Part shown: positions 25,221 through 34,475 of the stretch, piece by piece
Numbering within the stretch: the first letter of the stretch is position 1
How the letters are laid out: every line of letters begins with the position of its first letter
Source: Cryomorphaceae bacterium
Lineage (GTDB): Bacteria > Bacteroidota > Bacteroidia > Flavobacteriales > Schleiferiaceae
DNA: 48,613 bases
Assembly (NCBI GenBank): GCA_017858515.1
Contig: JAFMBM010000017.1
Coordinates: forward strand, 1-48,613
Direction: 5' to 3'
Position numbers and translations under genes: made by a program
The notes under the pieces: generated by a model
What the model saw: only the letters and a program-made list of their open reading frames with translations
What the model was told of the DNA's origin: nothing
Database searches by the model: none

Positions 25221-28200
25221 TTAATTGCGTTGAATTCTCTTCGTTACAAACGCATTACCTGATTGAATGCGAATCATGTACACCCCTTTAGGAAGGCCTG
25301 AAAGATCGAAACTTGCGTTCGCATTCCCTAGTTCAGAACGAACACTCTTGCGCTCAATTGGCTGTCCTAGTAGGTTCAATAATTCAATGGAGAAATCCTT
25401 GTTTACATCACCACTTAATTCAACATTCACTATTGATTTTGTTGGATTAGGATAAACGTTCACAGATGCTCCTAAGAGCGTTTGCTCATAGATAGAAATT
25501 CCTGCTACAGTTATACTAAACGTGCTATCTACACTTCCACAACTATTGGTTGCCGTAACGGTAACAAAAAACTGACCATTCTGAGTGTATGTAGCCGAAG
25601 CAATTGCACCAGTACCTGTGGCTCCATTTGCGAAATCCCAAGTAATAGTGGTAGCATTAGTAGTTGCAGAAGCATCAAAATCTACTATTCCATCTATTGC
25701 CGTGGTTGAACTCTGAATCCAAGTAAACGATAAACCTGGAAGTGGACCTGATGCGGCAGTTACCATCATTGCATTGGTGTAAGCACTGGTATCACCGTTC
25801 GCACAAATGTCAGCAACATATACATCATAATTAGAACCTGGGGTTAAACCCGACAAGGTGTATGGCGATGTTGTACTTACAAAGGTTCCAGCACCCGGAG
25901 TAAATCCACTTGGGCCCCATTGAACTACAGAGCTACCAGTTACACTTGTCCAGCTGAGATCAGCCGAAACGCAAGTAACATTGCTAGAAGCTAAAGCGGT
26001 AGGAGTAGCGCAGCTAGGAGGAGCACCTGTTGTAGTGAAGCAAACCTGAGCAGAATAGGCCGAAGTATCTCCTCCAGCACAAAGCTCACTCACATAAGCG
26101 CAATAGGCTGTGCCAGCGTTTAATCCAGAAAGAGTGTAAGGATTACTAGATGATGGAACTATTACTCCTGTACCTAGTGTAAATCCATTTGGACCATATT
26201 CAATATACCAAGTACTTGCAGACATGCTACCCGCAGTCCAATCCAGTACAACAGAGTTGTTACCTACACCCGTTGCATTTAGAGCCGTAGGCGCTGCACA
26301 AGTTGAATATGGATTCACAGCAAAGTTGTCTACAAACACATCTGGACCATATCCGGAATTGGCAATCATTCTCAATTGAATCGTCTGACCAGTGTAGGTT
26401 GCTGGATCAAGAGCGGCAATCATGTGAGAGAAAGTAGGTGCTGGAGTAGTATTACCTGCACCGGTAGTTGTAAAGCTAGGACCTATAAGATTTACAATCG
26501 TATCCCAAGTAGTAGACCCTTGAATCTGAGCCAAGACAATAAGCTGGTCGGTTGGATAGGCTGCACTGTAAAGGTGAGACCAATCAAATTCTACTTGAGC
26601 ATCTTGAGAGATTACTATTGGCTCTGTTGTAGACTGAGCATAGTTTCCGCTAGTCCAACTCCAGAAATTAGCAAATAAGCGAGCATTGTTAAATTGGGTG
26701 AAAGTTTGAGTACCTCCCGTTAGATCCCAACAAAGTGGCGCCCATGTATTAAAGTCTCTCAAGTATGGCATACTAGCATTGGAACACTGCGTGCTAAAGC
26801 AAACTGGACCCGCCGCAAGACTAGTATCTGTGCCATTCGCACAAAGTTCATATACATAGAAGCAGTAGTTGCTCGAAGCGTTAAGACCTGTAATCGTAAA
26901 GGGAGATGCCGTCGCTGTAAAGAAGCTTCCCGTTCCTATTGCAAATCCTGGCGCTCCTACCTCAATAAACCAGGTAGTAGCTGAAGTAGAACCCGCGGTC
27001 CAACTCACCGTTGCGTCTGTAGTTGAAGTTGAAACGGTAGCTAAACTGATTGGATTTGGACAAGCAGGAGCTTCATCCACACGTATGTCATCTAGAGACA
27101 TATCACCCGTAAAGGAAGCACCGCGCTTACCGGCAAAACGAACACGAATGGTATCACCAAAGCTTGACAAAGGAACATTGGCAATTAACCATGGGTCTGA
27201 TCCCGCAGTTTGCTGTTGGCCGAATAGGCCAAATACTCCTTTATTCCATACACCATTGCTAAATATATCTACACGCAATGAATCCATGGTTGCACCATAC
27301 ATATGGTAAGCAAAAGATAAATTCGGATTGGTTAGAGAGGAAGTAATGATCTCCGGTGAAGTAAACATAGCAGGACCTGAAGTACTTACTCCTGTAGAAG
27401 TTTCTAGGAAAATGTACATTCCTCCAGGTGTAGAAGGCGTGGTATTATCAAAGAAAGGACCTGTAGCAAGTGAGTTTTCATTTGCCCCCGAAGCATCTTC
27501 CGTTTCCCAACGCTGACCTCCTTGCGTTCCACCTAAATCCCAACAGATTGGCAAAGCAACAGGAGCTGGATACGTACCTACAATTCCAGCAGCAGTACCA
27601 GTAAAGGTTTGAAGGTAAGGAGCCGTAATGGCTGCGCACAAGGTGGTAAAGTTCGAATTGGAAGAGTAACCAGAAGTGTCTGTTCCATTCTGACAAAGCT
27701 CACGCACAAACCAAGAATAGGTTGTAGCTGGGCTCAAGCCAGTAATAGTGTATGGATTGGAATTCACTGTTATGGTAGTTCCAGTTCCAATTGGAAAACC
27801 TGCTGGACCGTATTCAATATACCAAGTAGATGCTGCAGCATTGCCGTTTGTCCAAGCTACATTAGCAGTAGTGGCTCCTGTAGAAATCACATTCGTAGTA
27901 GTTGGTTCTGGACAAGCTGGAAGCGGTTCCACGATAAAGTCGTCTACGAATACATCGGGTCCAAATCCTGAATTGAAGATAAATTGGAAAATCACGTCCT
28001 GTCCAGTATAGATCGCTGGATCTAAATTGAAGGTTTCTTGGATAAAGTCAGCGTCTGGAGCAGGAGCTGTACTCGCAGCACCCGGTGAGGTAAAGGTTGT
28101 ACCAATCTTATTTACAAGAGTATCGTACACCGATGAGTTTGCCAATCGAACTCGCAAAATCATTTGATCTAAAGGATAAAAAGCATTGTATAAATGCGAC

Positions 28201-31013
28201 CATCTGAATTTAACTCTTGCATCTGAGCTAATGGTTATAGGTTCTGTGCTTGAATAGGCATCTTCGCCTTGAGGCCATCCCCAGAAATTAGCTCGAAGAT
28301 AATCAGATGAATTCTGACTAACCACCTGTGAACCACCTGTCAAATCCCAGCAAAGTGGTGGGAAATTGGGGCCGTCGAAATCGCGCAGATAAGGTATGCT
28401 GGCAGGAACACAAAGAGTGTTAAAATTCAAAGGACCTGTCCAAGCACTTACATCTCCTGCAGCACAGCTATCTCTTACCCAAAAAGTATAAGCAGTTGAA
28501 GGCATTAAACCTGTAATCTGCACAGAACTTCCTGTTGTACTGCTTATAGTACCTGTACCAGGAGTAACACCCGCTGGACCAAACACATAATTCACGTCAG
28601 TTGCCCCACCCGATGTCCAGTTAAAGGTTGCATCATTTGTACTCTGCGAAACGGTTAAGTTCGTTGGAGCAGGACAGCTAACCAATGTACAGAAATTAAA
28701 GGGTCCACTCCATGAGCTTGTTCCTCCGCCAGCTGCAGAACAATCGTTCTGAACATATACGTCGTAACAAGTAACTGGGGCTAAACCTGTAATAACCACA
28801 TCGTTTGTTACACTAGTAAGTATAGTTCCAGAACCTTGACCAAATCCTGCAGGGCCCCACTCAATATTATAGGCAGTACCCGTACCAGCCCATCCAACCG
28901 TTGCCTGAAAACCTTGTGCTTGAATTAAGCTTAATTGTAAGGGTGGAGGACAGGTAGGAATGTATTCCACTTTAAAGTCGTTTACAAACACATCTGGTCC
29001 GAAACCAGAATGGGCAAACATTTGAATTGTAACATTCTGGCCTGTATAGATAGCTGCATCCAAATAGGCTATCTCCAGATTAAAGTCACCTGGTGTAGTA
29101 AACCCGCTGTTAGGCGTATTAAAGCTTGGACCAGAAAGGTTTACAATAGTATCCCAAGCAGCAGCTCCCACAACTCTTGCTCTAATCGTTAATCGATCAT
29201 TTGGATAAAAAGTCTGATACTGGTGAGACCATTCAAAGGATACTTGGGCATCCTGATCAATAAAAATAGGCTCAGTAGTGAGTAAGGCCGTTTGACCATC
29301 AGCCCAACTCCAGAAATTTCCTCTTGCGTAGTCGTTACCAAAATGCAACCACTGTTGGGTTCCACCTGTGGTAGTCATACACGCTGGTGGCCAAGTGTCA
29401 AAATCTTGTAAATAAGGTAAAGAAGCTGTTGAGCAAGGAGTGGTGAAATTAAACGGCCCAACCCATGGAGAAGTACCCGCTGCTCCACAATCACCTTGTA
29501 AGTAAATGCTATAGCTTGTATTAGGTGACAAGCCACTGATATTGATCGGGCTCGATCCAGAGGTTCCGCTTGTTCCTGTTCCTTGACTGAAACCAGCTGG
29601 GCCCCATTCATAATTTACAGACGCACCGCCAGTAAAATTGTAGTTCACTGTGGCCGTATTGGCTAGTGCGCCTATGTTTATACCAACCGGTGGAATACAA
29701 CTTGGCACAGCATCATAAGAAACATCGTCGAAATAAAGATTTTGGAAAGTTGAGACGGAACTGTGCTTGATGGAAATATGTTTATGTCCAGCAGGAATAC
29801 CCACTAAATAAACGGTTTGTGAAGCATAACTTCCATTCGTAGTTATGGTGGCCAATGAATTAAAGCTAGCTGTATCACCTGGGCTTGCTTGAGTACCCAC
29901 TTGAAAAGTTAGTGGAGTTCCTCCATCATTTACAGCGAACTGAAACTGATATAGATTCTGATCTAAGCCCGCCATTATGGGTGAAACCAAATAGCAATTA
30001 TTGCTAAACCCGTTGAAAAACTGAAGTTGATTTGGAGCTGTATTCGGCGTTGGGCCAAAAGATGCATCTGCAACCTCTGCAGTGGCATTAAAGAAACCCG
30101 GGTTATTTTCAAATATTTGCCAACAACCTAAAATCGAAGTACCCACTGGAAGTGCATCGAAATTCTCTGAGTATGGCGCTGCAACGGCCCCACACAAAGT
30201 AGTGAAGTTTAAAGGACCTACCCACTGAGAAGTTCCTGAGCCCGAAGCAGAACAATCATTCTGTATGTATATGCTGTAACCCGTTTGTGGTGTTAATCCT
30301 GTGATATTCAGCGTGTCATTCGTTGTACTTGATATAGTGCCTGTTCCTTGGCTAAAGCCTAAAGGACCCCATTCGTAGTTGAAACTACTTCCAGCCGAAG
30401 ACCAAAAAACCGTGGCGCTTACATCATCAATGGTTGCAATTTGAGCAATACTTGGAGATGGACAAGCGGGCGGTGTATTGGTAACTACCAGCTTGTAATC
30501 TTCAACGGCTCCATAAACAAATGAAGCACAAGGCAACAAAGGGAGTACGCCAGATTCAATATTCATTATTCGCATTCTCGTTTCACCCAATACCGCGTTG
30601 GCAGGAACAGTGAAAGAAAAAGCAGAACTTAAAGGTTGAGCAGAGTTTGGTGCGCTAACGGAACCAATAGATTCAGAAACTTCAAAAGTGCCATTCTGAT
30701 TCCAATCGATCCATGCTTGAGCCACACTAGTGTAGTAAGCTACTCCGCCATTGCAAGTACCTAGTACTACTTGAGCACTATACGAAGTACCAATGCTTAC
30801 ATCAGCAGAATCAATACCTGTTCTATCTACAACACCTGCTAATCCCGGACAAGTATTTGAATTATTGATGGAGAAATTGTCTCCAATTAGGCTAACACTT
30901 TCAATATCAGTATCGAAAGTTGATGTTGGTCCTACTCCTGTAACACAGTATTGTGCTGATACAGCGAAGCTGAGAAGTAGAAAACTAATGGCAAATCGTA
31001 ATCTTAATTGCAT
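25221..31013 (-). CDS. Giant T9SS-secreted surface protein: GEVED, eight FN3, five MAM-like, PKD, sorting domain
   Basis: This 1930-aa protein starts at MQLRLRFAISF with a signal peptide ending SAQ. A longer frame to 31097 overlaps the divergent lipoprotein start. Next is a GEVED-type domain (about 25-175, with AWIDWNQNGTFE). Eight fibronectin-III-like modules follow, with the recurrent signature EYGPxGFxxGTGT and a second cysteine (DC, LC or IC). They alternate with five MAM-like modules (PYLxDF...CWDLTGG...WSHLY...DVFVDNF). A PKD-like domain is near 1770-1840. The last about 85 residues form a T9SS type A sorting domain (VYPNPTKSIVNVEL...GVYMIRIQSG...KRIQRN). It should be exported by T9SS and anchored or released outside, probably in adhesion. 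No protease or glycosidase domain is seen. Confidence 0.9.
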   Translation of the reverse strand: MQLRLRFAISFLLLSFAVSAQYCVTGVGPTSTFDTDIESVSLIGDNFSINNSNTCPGLAGVVDRTGIDSADVSIGTSYSAQVVLGTCNGGVAYYTSVAQAWIDWNQNGTFEVSESIGSVSAPNSAQPLSSAFSFTVPANAVLGETRMRIMNIESGVLPLLPCASFVYGAVEDYKLVVTNTPPACPSPSIAQIATIDDVSATVFWSSAGSSFNYEWGPLGFSQGTGTISSTTNDTLNITGLTPQTGYSIYIQNDCSASGSGTSQWVGPLNFTTLCGAVAAPYSENFDALPVGTSILGCWQIFENNPGFFNATAEVADASFGPTPNTAPNQLQFFNGFSNNCYLVSPIMAGLDQNLYQFQFAVNDGGTPLTFQVGTQASPGDTASFNSLATITTNGSYASQTVYLVGIPAGHKHISIKHSSVSTFQNLYFDDVSYDAVPSCIPPVGINIGALANTATVNYNFTGGASVNYEWGPAGFSQGTGTSGTSGSSPINISGLSPNTSYSIYLQGDCGAAGTSPWVGPFNFTTPCSTASLPYLQDFDTWPPACMTTTGGTQQWLHFGNDYARGNFWSWADGQTALLTTEPIFIDQDAQVSFEWSHQYQTFYPNDRLTIRARVVGAAAWDTIVNLSGPSFNTPNSGFTTPGDFNLEIAYLDAAIYTGQNVTIQMFAHSGFGPDVFVNDFKVEYIPTCPPPLQLSLIQAQGFQATVGWAGTGTAYNIEWGPAGFGQGSGTILTSVTNDVVITGLAPVTCYDVYVQNDCSAAGGGTSSWSGPFNFCTLVSCPAPTNLTVSQSTNDATFNWTSGGATDVNYVFGPAGVTPGTGTISSTTGSSVQITGLMPSTAYTFWVRDSCAAGDVSAWTGPLNFNTLCVPASIPYLRDFDGPNFPPLCWDLTGGSQVVSQNSSDYLRANFWGWPQGEDAYSSTEPITISSDARVKFRWSHLYNAFYPLDQMILRVRLANSSVYDTLVNKIGTTFTSPGAASTAPAPDADFIQETFNLDPAIYTGQDVIFQFIFNSGFGPDVFVDDFIVEPLPACPEPTTTNVISTGATTANVAWTNGNAAASTWYIEYGPAGFPIGTGTTITVNSNPYTITGLSPATTYSWFVRELCQNGTDTSGYSSNSNFTTLCAAITAPYLQTFTGTAAGIVGTYPAPVALPICWDLGGTQGGQRWETEDASGANENSLATGPFFDNTTPSTPGGMYIFLETSTGVSTSGPAMFTSPEIITSSLTNPNLSFAYHMYGATMDSLRVDIFSNGVWNKGVFGLFGQQQTAGSDPWLIANVPLSSFGDTIRVRFAGKRGASFTGDMSLDDIRVDEAPACPNPISLATVSTSTTDATVSWTAGSTSATTWFIEVGAPGFAIGTGSFFTATASPFTITGLNASSNYCFYVYELCANGTDTSLAAGPVCFSTQCSNASMPYLRDFNTWAPLCWDLTGGTQTFTQFNNARLFANFWSWTSGNYAQSTTEPIVISQDAQVEFDWSHLYSAAYPTDQLIVLAQIQGSTTWDTIVNLIGPSFTTTGAGNTTPAPTFSHMIAALDPATYTGQTIQLRMIANSGYGPDVFVDNFAVNPYSTCAAPTALNATGVGNNSVVLDWTAGSMSASTWYIEYGPNGFTLGTGVIVPSSSNPYTLSGLNAGTAYCAYVSELCAGGDTSAYSAQVCFTTTGAPPSCATPTALASSNVTCVSADLSWTSVTGSSVVQWGPSGFTPGAGTFVSTTSPYTLSGLTPGSNYDVYVADICANGDTSAYTNAMMVTAASGPLPGLSFTWIQSSTTAIDGIVDFDASATTNATTITWDFANGATGTGAIASATYTQNGQFFVTVTATNSCGSVDSTFSITVAGISIYEQTLLGASVNVYPNPTKSIVNVELSGDVNKDFSIELLNLLGQPIERKSVRSELGNANASFDLSGLPKGVYMIRIQSGNAFVTKRIQRN
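26280..30190 (-). repeat. In-gene tandem FN3/MAM-like module repeats
   Basis: The coding sequence repeats a compound unit five times in diverged form. MAM-like modules fall at about 29690-30190, 28950-29440, 27930-28420, 27080-27630 and 26310-26800, separated by FN3-like modules. The second, third and fifth MAM-like copies are closest to each other (STEPI, WSHLY and GPDVFV segments conserved). The first and fourth are different subtypes. Boundaries are approximate. Confidence 0.75.
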
Positions 31014-31065
31014 ATATTCTCGTAGATTGATTTTAGAACTGCCAATGTTAGGCAATTTCTTGCAG

Positions 31066-31073
31066 TATTTTTG
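31066..31073 (+). promoter_or_regulatory. Predicted -7 element of the Ig-like lipoprotein gene
   Basis: TATTTTTG matches TAnnTTTG and lies 14 bp before the TTG start at 31088. It supports that non-ATG start. No clear -33 element was found. Confidence 0.45.
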
Positions 31074-31087
31074 CATAAAACACAAGA

Positions 31088-32761
31088 TTGCAAACAATTT
31101 TAACAGTTAGGTGTTTCCGCTGGCATTTATTGCTTTTATGGGCCATCTACTCGGGGGTTACTTTCATTAACTCTAGTTGTGCTTCACAAGGCAGACCAGA
31201 TGGAGGTATGAAAGATACGGTTCCACCCCAGATTATTCGAAGTATCCCTGAGAACCTCACCACCCAATTCATTGCCAATACCATTGTTATCGAGTTCGAT
31301 GAATACATCGAGTTAAAGGATGCTAAAAAACAAGTTTACATATCACCCCCTCTTGATAAAGACCTCATTCTTAACTTAAAAGGAAAGAACTTGGAGATAA
31401 AGCTCGAGTCTCCTTTGGCCGATTCCACTACCTACACTATTAGTTTTGGAACGGCTATTCAGGATTTTAGAGAGCGAAATGTTCAGAAAAAGTTCAAGTA
31501 CATATTTTCTACAGGAAGTTTTATCGATTCGCTTAAAGTAACTGGCTCTGTTCGGGATGGGATTAGCAATAAGCCACAAAAAGAAACTGCGATTATGCTT
31601 TTTAGCGCAGAGGATTTTTATCGGTCTTCTGATTCTTTACCCTACAATGAAAAACCTCAATACTATACCATAAGCGATGAAAAAGGCCATTTTGAAATCG
31701 ATTTTATGCGGCCGGGAAAGTATTTGTGCTTTGCTCTTAACGATAAAGACGGTGATCTCAAATACAAAAGATCAAAAGAATCGATGGCTTTTCATCCTAC
31801 ACTTATCGATACCGATTCTATTCCAACTATCGACCTTAGACTCTCCACCGAACCAGCTGACCCTTTGTTACGCCAAACGGGACATGATAAATACAATCAA
31901 ATTCGATTTATTTTAAGAGGCGAGGCTAAGAAGTTTGATTATCAATTCCTTGAACCTCTTGATTCTAGCATCGTATATCATTTAATTACTCCCAAAATAC
32001 CAACAGACACTTTTACTCTATTTATAAATGATTTTCAAAAAGATAGCCTTCGAATTCTAGTTGGTATCAATGACACTATCGCAGATACTACCTTGGTTTT
32101 TAGAAGGAAATATGAAGTGCCTAAACCTATCGTTCAACTTATTCCAAATCAAGTTAGGCCAGATGATACCGTTAGAATGACAGCGAATTACCCCTTTCGA
32201 ATAAACAAGAACACCTTCGCCCGAATCATTCAAGGAAAAGACACCACTTGGGAAGCATTGCCAGTTTCGATGGATTATCAACTCGAACGTCCTCTTCCCT
32301 TCTTGTCAGTTCAAAGCAAAAATGCTGGTGTGGAAGTAATGATTGAGCCAAACAAACTCGATTTCTTAGGTGGATTAGAGCATGATACTTTGATGCTGAA
32401 TTACAAAATCCCAACCACAGAAAGTTTTTCTCATTTAAACATTATACTCGACCCTCAGTGGGAGGCGAGTTTTGTTTTTGAACTATCGAAGGAATCCGGA
32501 AGCTCTATCCTTTCCATTCCTTTTAAAGATAAGCTTATCATAGATCTTCCCTATTTAGCAGCGGGATCTTATCAGATGAAACTATTAGAAGACAGCGACG
32601 AAAACAAAAAATGGTCTCCCGGTCTTTGGCACATTCGCAAACAACCCGAACGCTACTTCTATTACGAAGAAAAAATTACCCTTAAATCCAATTGGGAAGT
32701 TGAATTGAGTTGGAAGCCGAGGCTAAGTGATTTCATTCCGGCTGAAGAGAAAGATAAGTAA
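31088..32761 (+). CDS. Ig-like-domain lipoprotein
   Basis: This 557-aa predicted lipoprotein has a hydrophobic leader (about 13-30) followed by SSCASQGRPDGGMKDTVPP. The Cys-rich lipid site plus GRPDGGxKDTxPP is a hallmark of a widespread Bacteroidota family with an N-terminal SbsA/Big_5 Ig-like domain (about 45-140, IRSIPEN...TTYTISFG). The rest is beta-rich, including a carboxypeptidase-regulatory-like segment near 150-215. No ATG fits. The frame begins with TTG at 31088, and a second TTG at 31130 is an alternative that gives a shorter, more normal signal peptide. Divergent from the giant surface-protein gene. Function is unknown. Confidence 0.85.
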   Translation: MQTILTVRCFRWHLLLLWAIYSGVTFINSSCASQGRPDGGMKDTVPPQIIRSIPENLTTQFIANTIVIEFDEYIELKDAKKQVYISPPLDKDLILNLKGKNLEIKLESPLADSTTYTISFGTAIQDFRERNVQKKFKYIFSTGSFIDSLKVTGSVRDGISNKPQKETAIMLFSAEDFYRSSDSLPYNEKPQYYTISDEKGHFEIDFMRPGKYLCFALNDKDGDLKYKRSKESMAFHPTLIDTDSIPTIDLRLSTEPADPLLRQTGHDKYNQIRFILRGEAKKFDYQFLEPLDSSIVYHLITPKIPTDTFTLFINDFQKDSLRILVGINDTIADTTLVFRRKYEVPKPIVQLIPNQVRPDDTVRMTANYPFRINKNTFARIIQGKDTTWEALPVSMDYQLERPLPFLSVQSKNAGVEVMIEPNKLDFLGGLEHDTLMLNYKIPTTESFSHLNIILDPQWEASFVFELSKESGSSILSIPFKDKLIIDLPYLAAGSYQMKLLEDSDENKKWSPGLWHIRKQPERYFYYEEKITLKSNWEVELSWKPRLSDFIPAEEKDK

Positions 32762-32765
32762 GAAC

Positions 32766-33566
32766 TCATTCCTTCTTTGGAGGCAGACCCAGACAATTAA
32801 ACACATCTCTGTCTTTTAAGAATCCAAATTTTTCTTTTGCCTTTTCAATACCCTCTTTTTCCAATTCGGCAAGTACATAACCTTCTTTCCAAGGATCTAG
32901 TTGTGCCAATATTGAGCCCATTGGATCAATTATAACAGAATGACCAATGTGATCTATTCCGTTGCCATCTTTACCCACTCTGTTTACTCCCACCACCGCA
33001 GACATATTCTCAATTGCTCTTGCACGAAGAAGGGTGTCCCAAGCTTCTATTCTGCGCTCTGGCCAATTGGCAACATACAGCAATAGATCATATTCCTCTC
33101 GGTTTCGGCTCCAGACGGGGAATCGAAGATCGTAGCAAATCATCGGACAAATTCGCCATCCCTTAAATTGAAAAACTTCTCTATTTTGACCCGCAGAAAA
33201 CACCTCTTCTTCCTTTGCAAGGCTAAATAAGTGTCTCTTATCGTATATATGCTGGACTTCTCCTCCATCCACGAAAAAAAAACGATTAAAATACTTTTCA
33301 TTTTCTAGAATGCTCAGACTTCCTCCAACTGCAAAACCCCTTTCTAAACTCATTTTTTTCATCCAACTCACTACTTCTTCATTCCTTGGGGCAAGTTCTT
33401 CTACATTCATACTAAAACCGGTCGAAAACATTTCAGGAAGTAAAACCAAATCAACCTCTTCAATTTGTTTCAGTAATCCCTCTATTCTTTCAAGATTTTG
33501 ATCTATACTTTCCCAAGCCAAATCAATCTGTAAGCCGGCTATTTTTAAGGAGTTGGATGGGTTCAT
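32766..33566 (-). CDS. Carbon-nitrogen hydrolase, omega-amidase/YafV type
   Basis: This 266-aa cytosolic nitrilase-superfamily enzyme shows the catalytic triad as E45 (LLPEMFSTGF), K110 (YDKRHLF) and C144 (PMICYDLRFP). The CYDLRFPVWSRN context is that of YafV/Nit2 omega-amidases, which hydrolyse alpha-ketoglutaramate and similar omega-amides left by glutamine transaminases. The length is normal. It stands alone with its own promoter (33576-33608) and is convergent with the Ig-like lipoprotein gene (4-bp gap). Confidence 0.9.
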   Translation of the reverse strand: MNPSNSLKIAGLQIDLAWESIDQNLERIEGLLKQIEEVDLVLLPEMFSTGFSMNVEELAPRNEEVVSWMKKMSLERGFAVGGSLSILENEKYFNRFFFVDGGEVQHIYDKRHLFSLAKEEEVFSAGQNREVFQFKGWRICPMICYDLRFPVWSRNREEYDLLLYVANWPERRIEAWDTLLRARAIENMSAVVGVNRVGKDGNGIDHIGHSVIIDPMGSILAQLDPWKEGYVLAELEKEGIEKAKEKFGFLKDRDVFNCLGLPPKKE

Positions 33567-33575
33567 TCTAAAGTC

Positions 33576-33608
33576 TAAAGTTAAGTTTTCAAAGCTTTTT
33601 GCTCCAAA
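33576..33608 (-). promoter_or_regulatory. Promoter of the omega-amidase-like gene
   Basis: On the minus strand, -33 TTTG (33605-33608) is separated by 21 bp from TAACTTTA (33576-33583), which matches TAnnTTTG except for the last base. The start codon is 9 bp downstream, giving another short leader. Confidence 0.5.
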
Positions 33609-33647
33609 TGGGTCGGTCGAAAGATATTTCTGTTATATTTGAGAGAA

Positions 33648-33733
33648 CGAAGAGCTCATGTAGAAGTTTTTCATTTTTGTGTTTTAGTTTTTCTCAAGAG
33701 TTGACCACGTCGCAAGCGTGGTCAATTTCTTTT
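33648..33733 (+). ncRNA. Candidate small RNA with promoter and terminator
   Basis: A perfect -7 element TATATTTG (33634-33641) is followed about 60 bp later by a hairpin TTGACCACG-N7-CGTGGTCAA (33701-33725) and TTTCTTTT. The T-rich tract is on the plus side, yet no plus-strand gene lies here. Both neighbours are on the minus strand. This would give an RNA of about 85 nt with a U-rich middle. No -33 element is seen, and the hairpin could instead serve SCO1, so the call is tentative. Confidence 0.3.
33701..33733 (+). terminator. Intrinsic terminator-like hairpin
   Basis: A perfect 9-bp stem TTGACCACG/CGTGGTCAA with 7-nt loop is followed on the plus strand by TTTCTTTT. It begins 6 bp after the SCO1 stop codon on the minus strand, but that strand lacks a U tract after the hairpin. 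Confidence 0.7.
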
Positions 33734-34394
33734 AAGGCCTTTTCAATAACCACTGAGCATCTATAACAAGCTGTTTAACAGCCTCTTCAGAAGTTCCATC
33801 GTAAAAGCCTCTTATTCTTCCTTTCTGGTCTATTAGAACAAAATTCTCAGTATGAATGAAATCGTGTTCTATGCTCTCTGTTGGGGCTCTTGCCACTAAA
33901 AAAGAGGTCCTAGCTAAGGTATATATTTCGCTTTTCTCTCCTGTTAACAACTTCCACTTTGTATAGTCAACATTGTTCAAATTTGCATATTCAGCCAAGA
34001 CAGAAACCGAATCCTTTTCTGGATTTACACTGTGTGACACTATTTGAAACAAGGGCTGGTCTGCAAAAGCATCTTGCAGAAACTGCTTCTGCACTGCCAT
34101 ATTCTTGCAAATAGACGGACAAGTAGTAAAGAAAAAATCTGCCATCCAAACCTTTCCTTTCATACTAGTACTTTGAAATACTTCCCCCTTTTGATCTGTT
34201 AAACTATAATCTGCAATTGTATGTCCTTTTCCTACGCCCCTAATAGCTGGCTCAACCAAATCAGGATTCACATCGGCCGGATCGTAAAAAGGAAGCGACT
34301 TAAACTCTGGTTGCAAAAACCGAAAAGCAAGGTAAAAAGCGCTGCAAAAAACCAACAACACTAAAAACACCCTCAAAACCAATGATTTATTCAT
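33732..34394 (-). CDS. SCO1/SenC-family copper chaperone
   Basis: This 220-aa protein is anchored by one N-terminal transmembrane helix (about 5-26) with a periplasmic thioredoxin-fold domain. The copper site is complete: C92 and C96 in TCPSICKNM, and H180 in HDFIHTENF. SCO proteins load copper into the CuA site of cytochrome oxidase or act as thiol reductants. It is divergent from an HMA protein and a TonB receptor with a Cys-Cys plug, which supports a copper-handling locus. A 9-bp direct repeat in the shared promoter region may be a common regulatory site. Confidence 0.92.
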   Translation of the reverse strand: MNKSLVLRVFLVLLVFCSAFYLAFRFLQPEFKSLPFYDPADVNPDLVEPAIRGVGKGHTIADYSLTDQKGEVFQSTSMKGKVWMADFFFTTCPSICKNMAVQKQFLQDAFADQPLFQIVSHSVNPEKDSVSVLAEYANLNNVDYTKWKLLTGEKSEIYTLARTSFLVARAPTESIEHDFIHTENFVLIDQKGRIRGFYDGTSEEAVKQLVIDAQWLLKRP

Positions 34395-34406
34395 AAAAGA
34401 TCATTT

Positions 34407-34445
34407 ATACTAAACCCCTATTCTCTGCATTATATAATACTAAAC
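34407..34445. promoter_or_regulatory. Direct repeat ATACTAAAC, 30 bp apart, in the SCO1/HMA divergent promoter
   Basis: ATACTAAAC occurs at 34407-34415 and 34437-34445. The start-to-start distance is 30 bp, about three helical turns, placing both copies on the same face of DNA between two copper-related transcripts. Both are preceded by AT-rich bases and followed by C or A, then C. This may be a regulator site. It could also be chance in AT-rich DNA. Confidence 0.4.
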
Positions 34446-34448
34446 ACG

Positions 34449-34456
34449 TAATATTG
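34449..34456 (+). promoter_or_regulatory. Possible -7 element of the HMA/TonB-receptor operon
   Basis: TAATATTG differs from TAnnTTTG at one position and lies 19 bp before the HMA gene ATG at 34476. No clear -33 element is seen. The second ATACTAAAC copy ends 3 bp upstream, in position to affect this promoter. Confidence 0.35.
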
Positions 34457-34475
34457 CAATCTAATTCGTTTAACA

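Noticed and set aside
26869-27309. 146-codon plus-strand frame inside the surface-protein gene
   Set aside because: It is antisense to FN3/MAM repeats whose biased composition leaves open frames. Similar frames occur along the whole gene.
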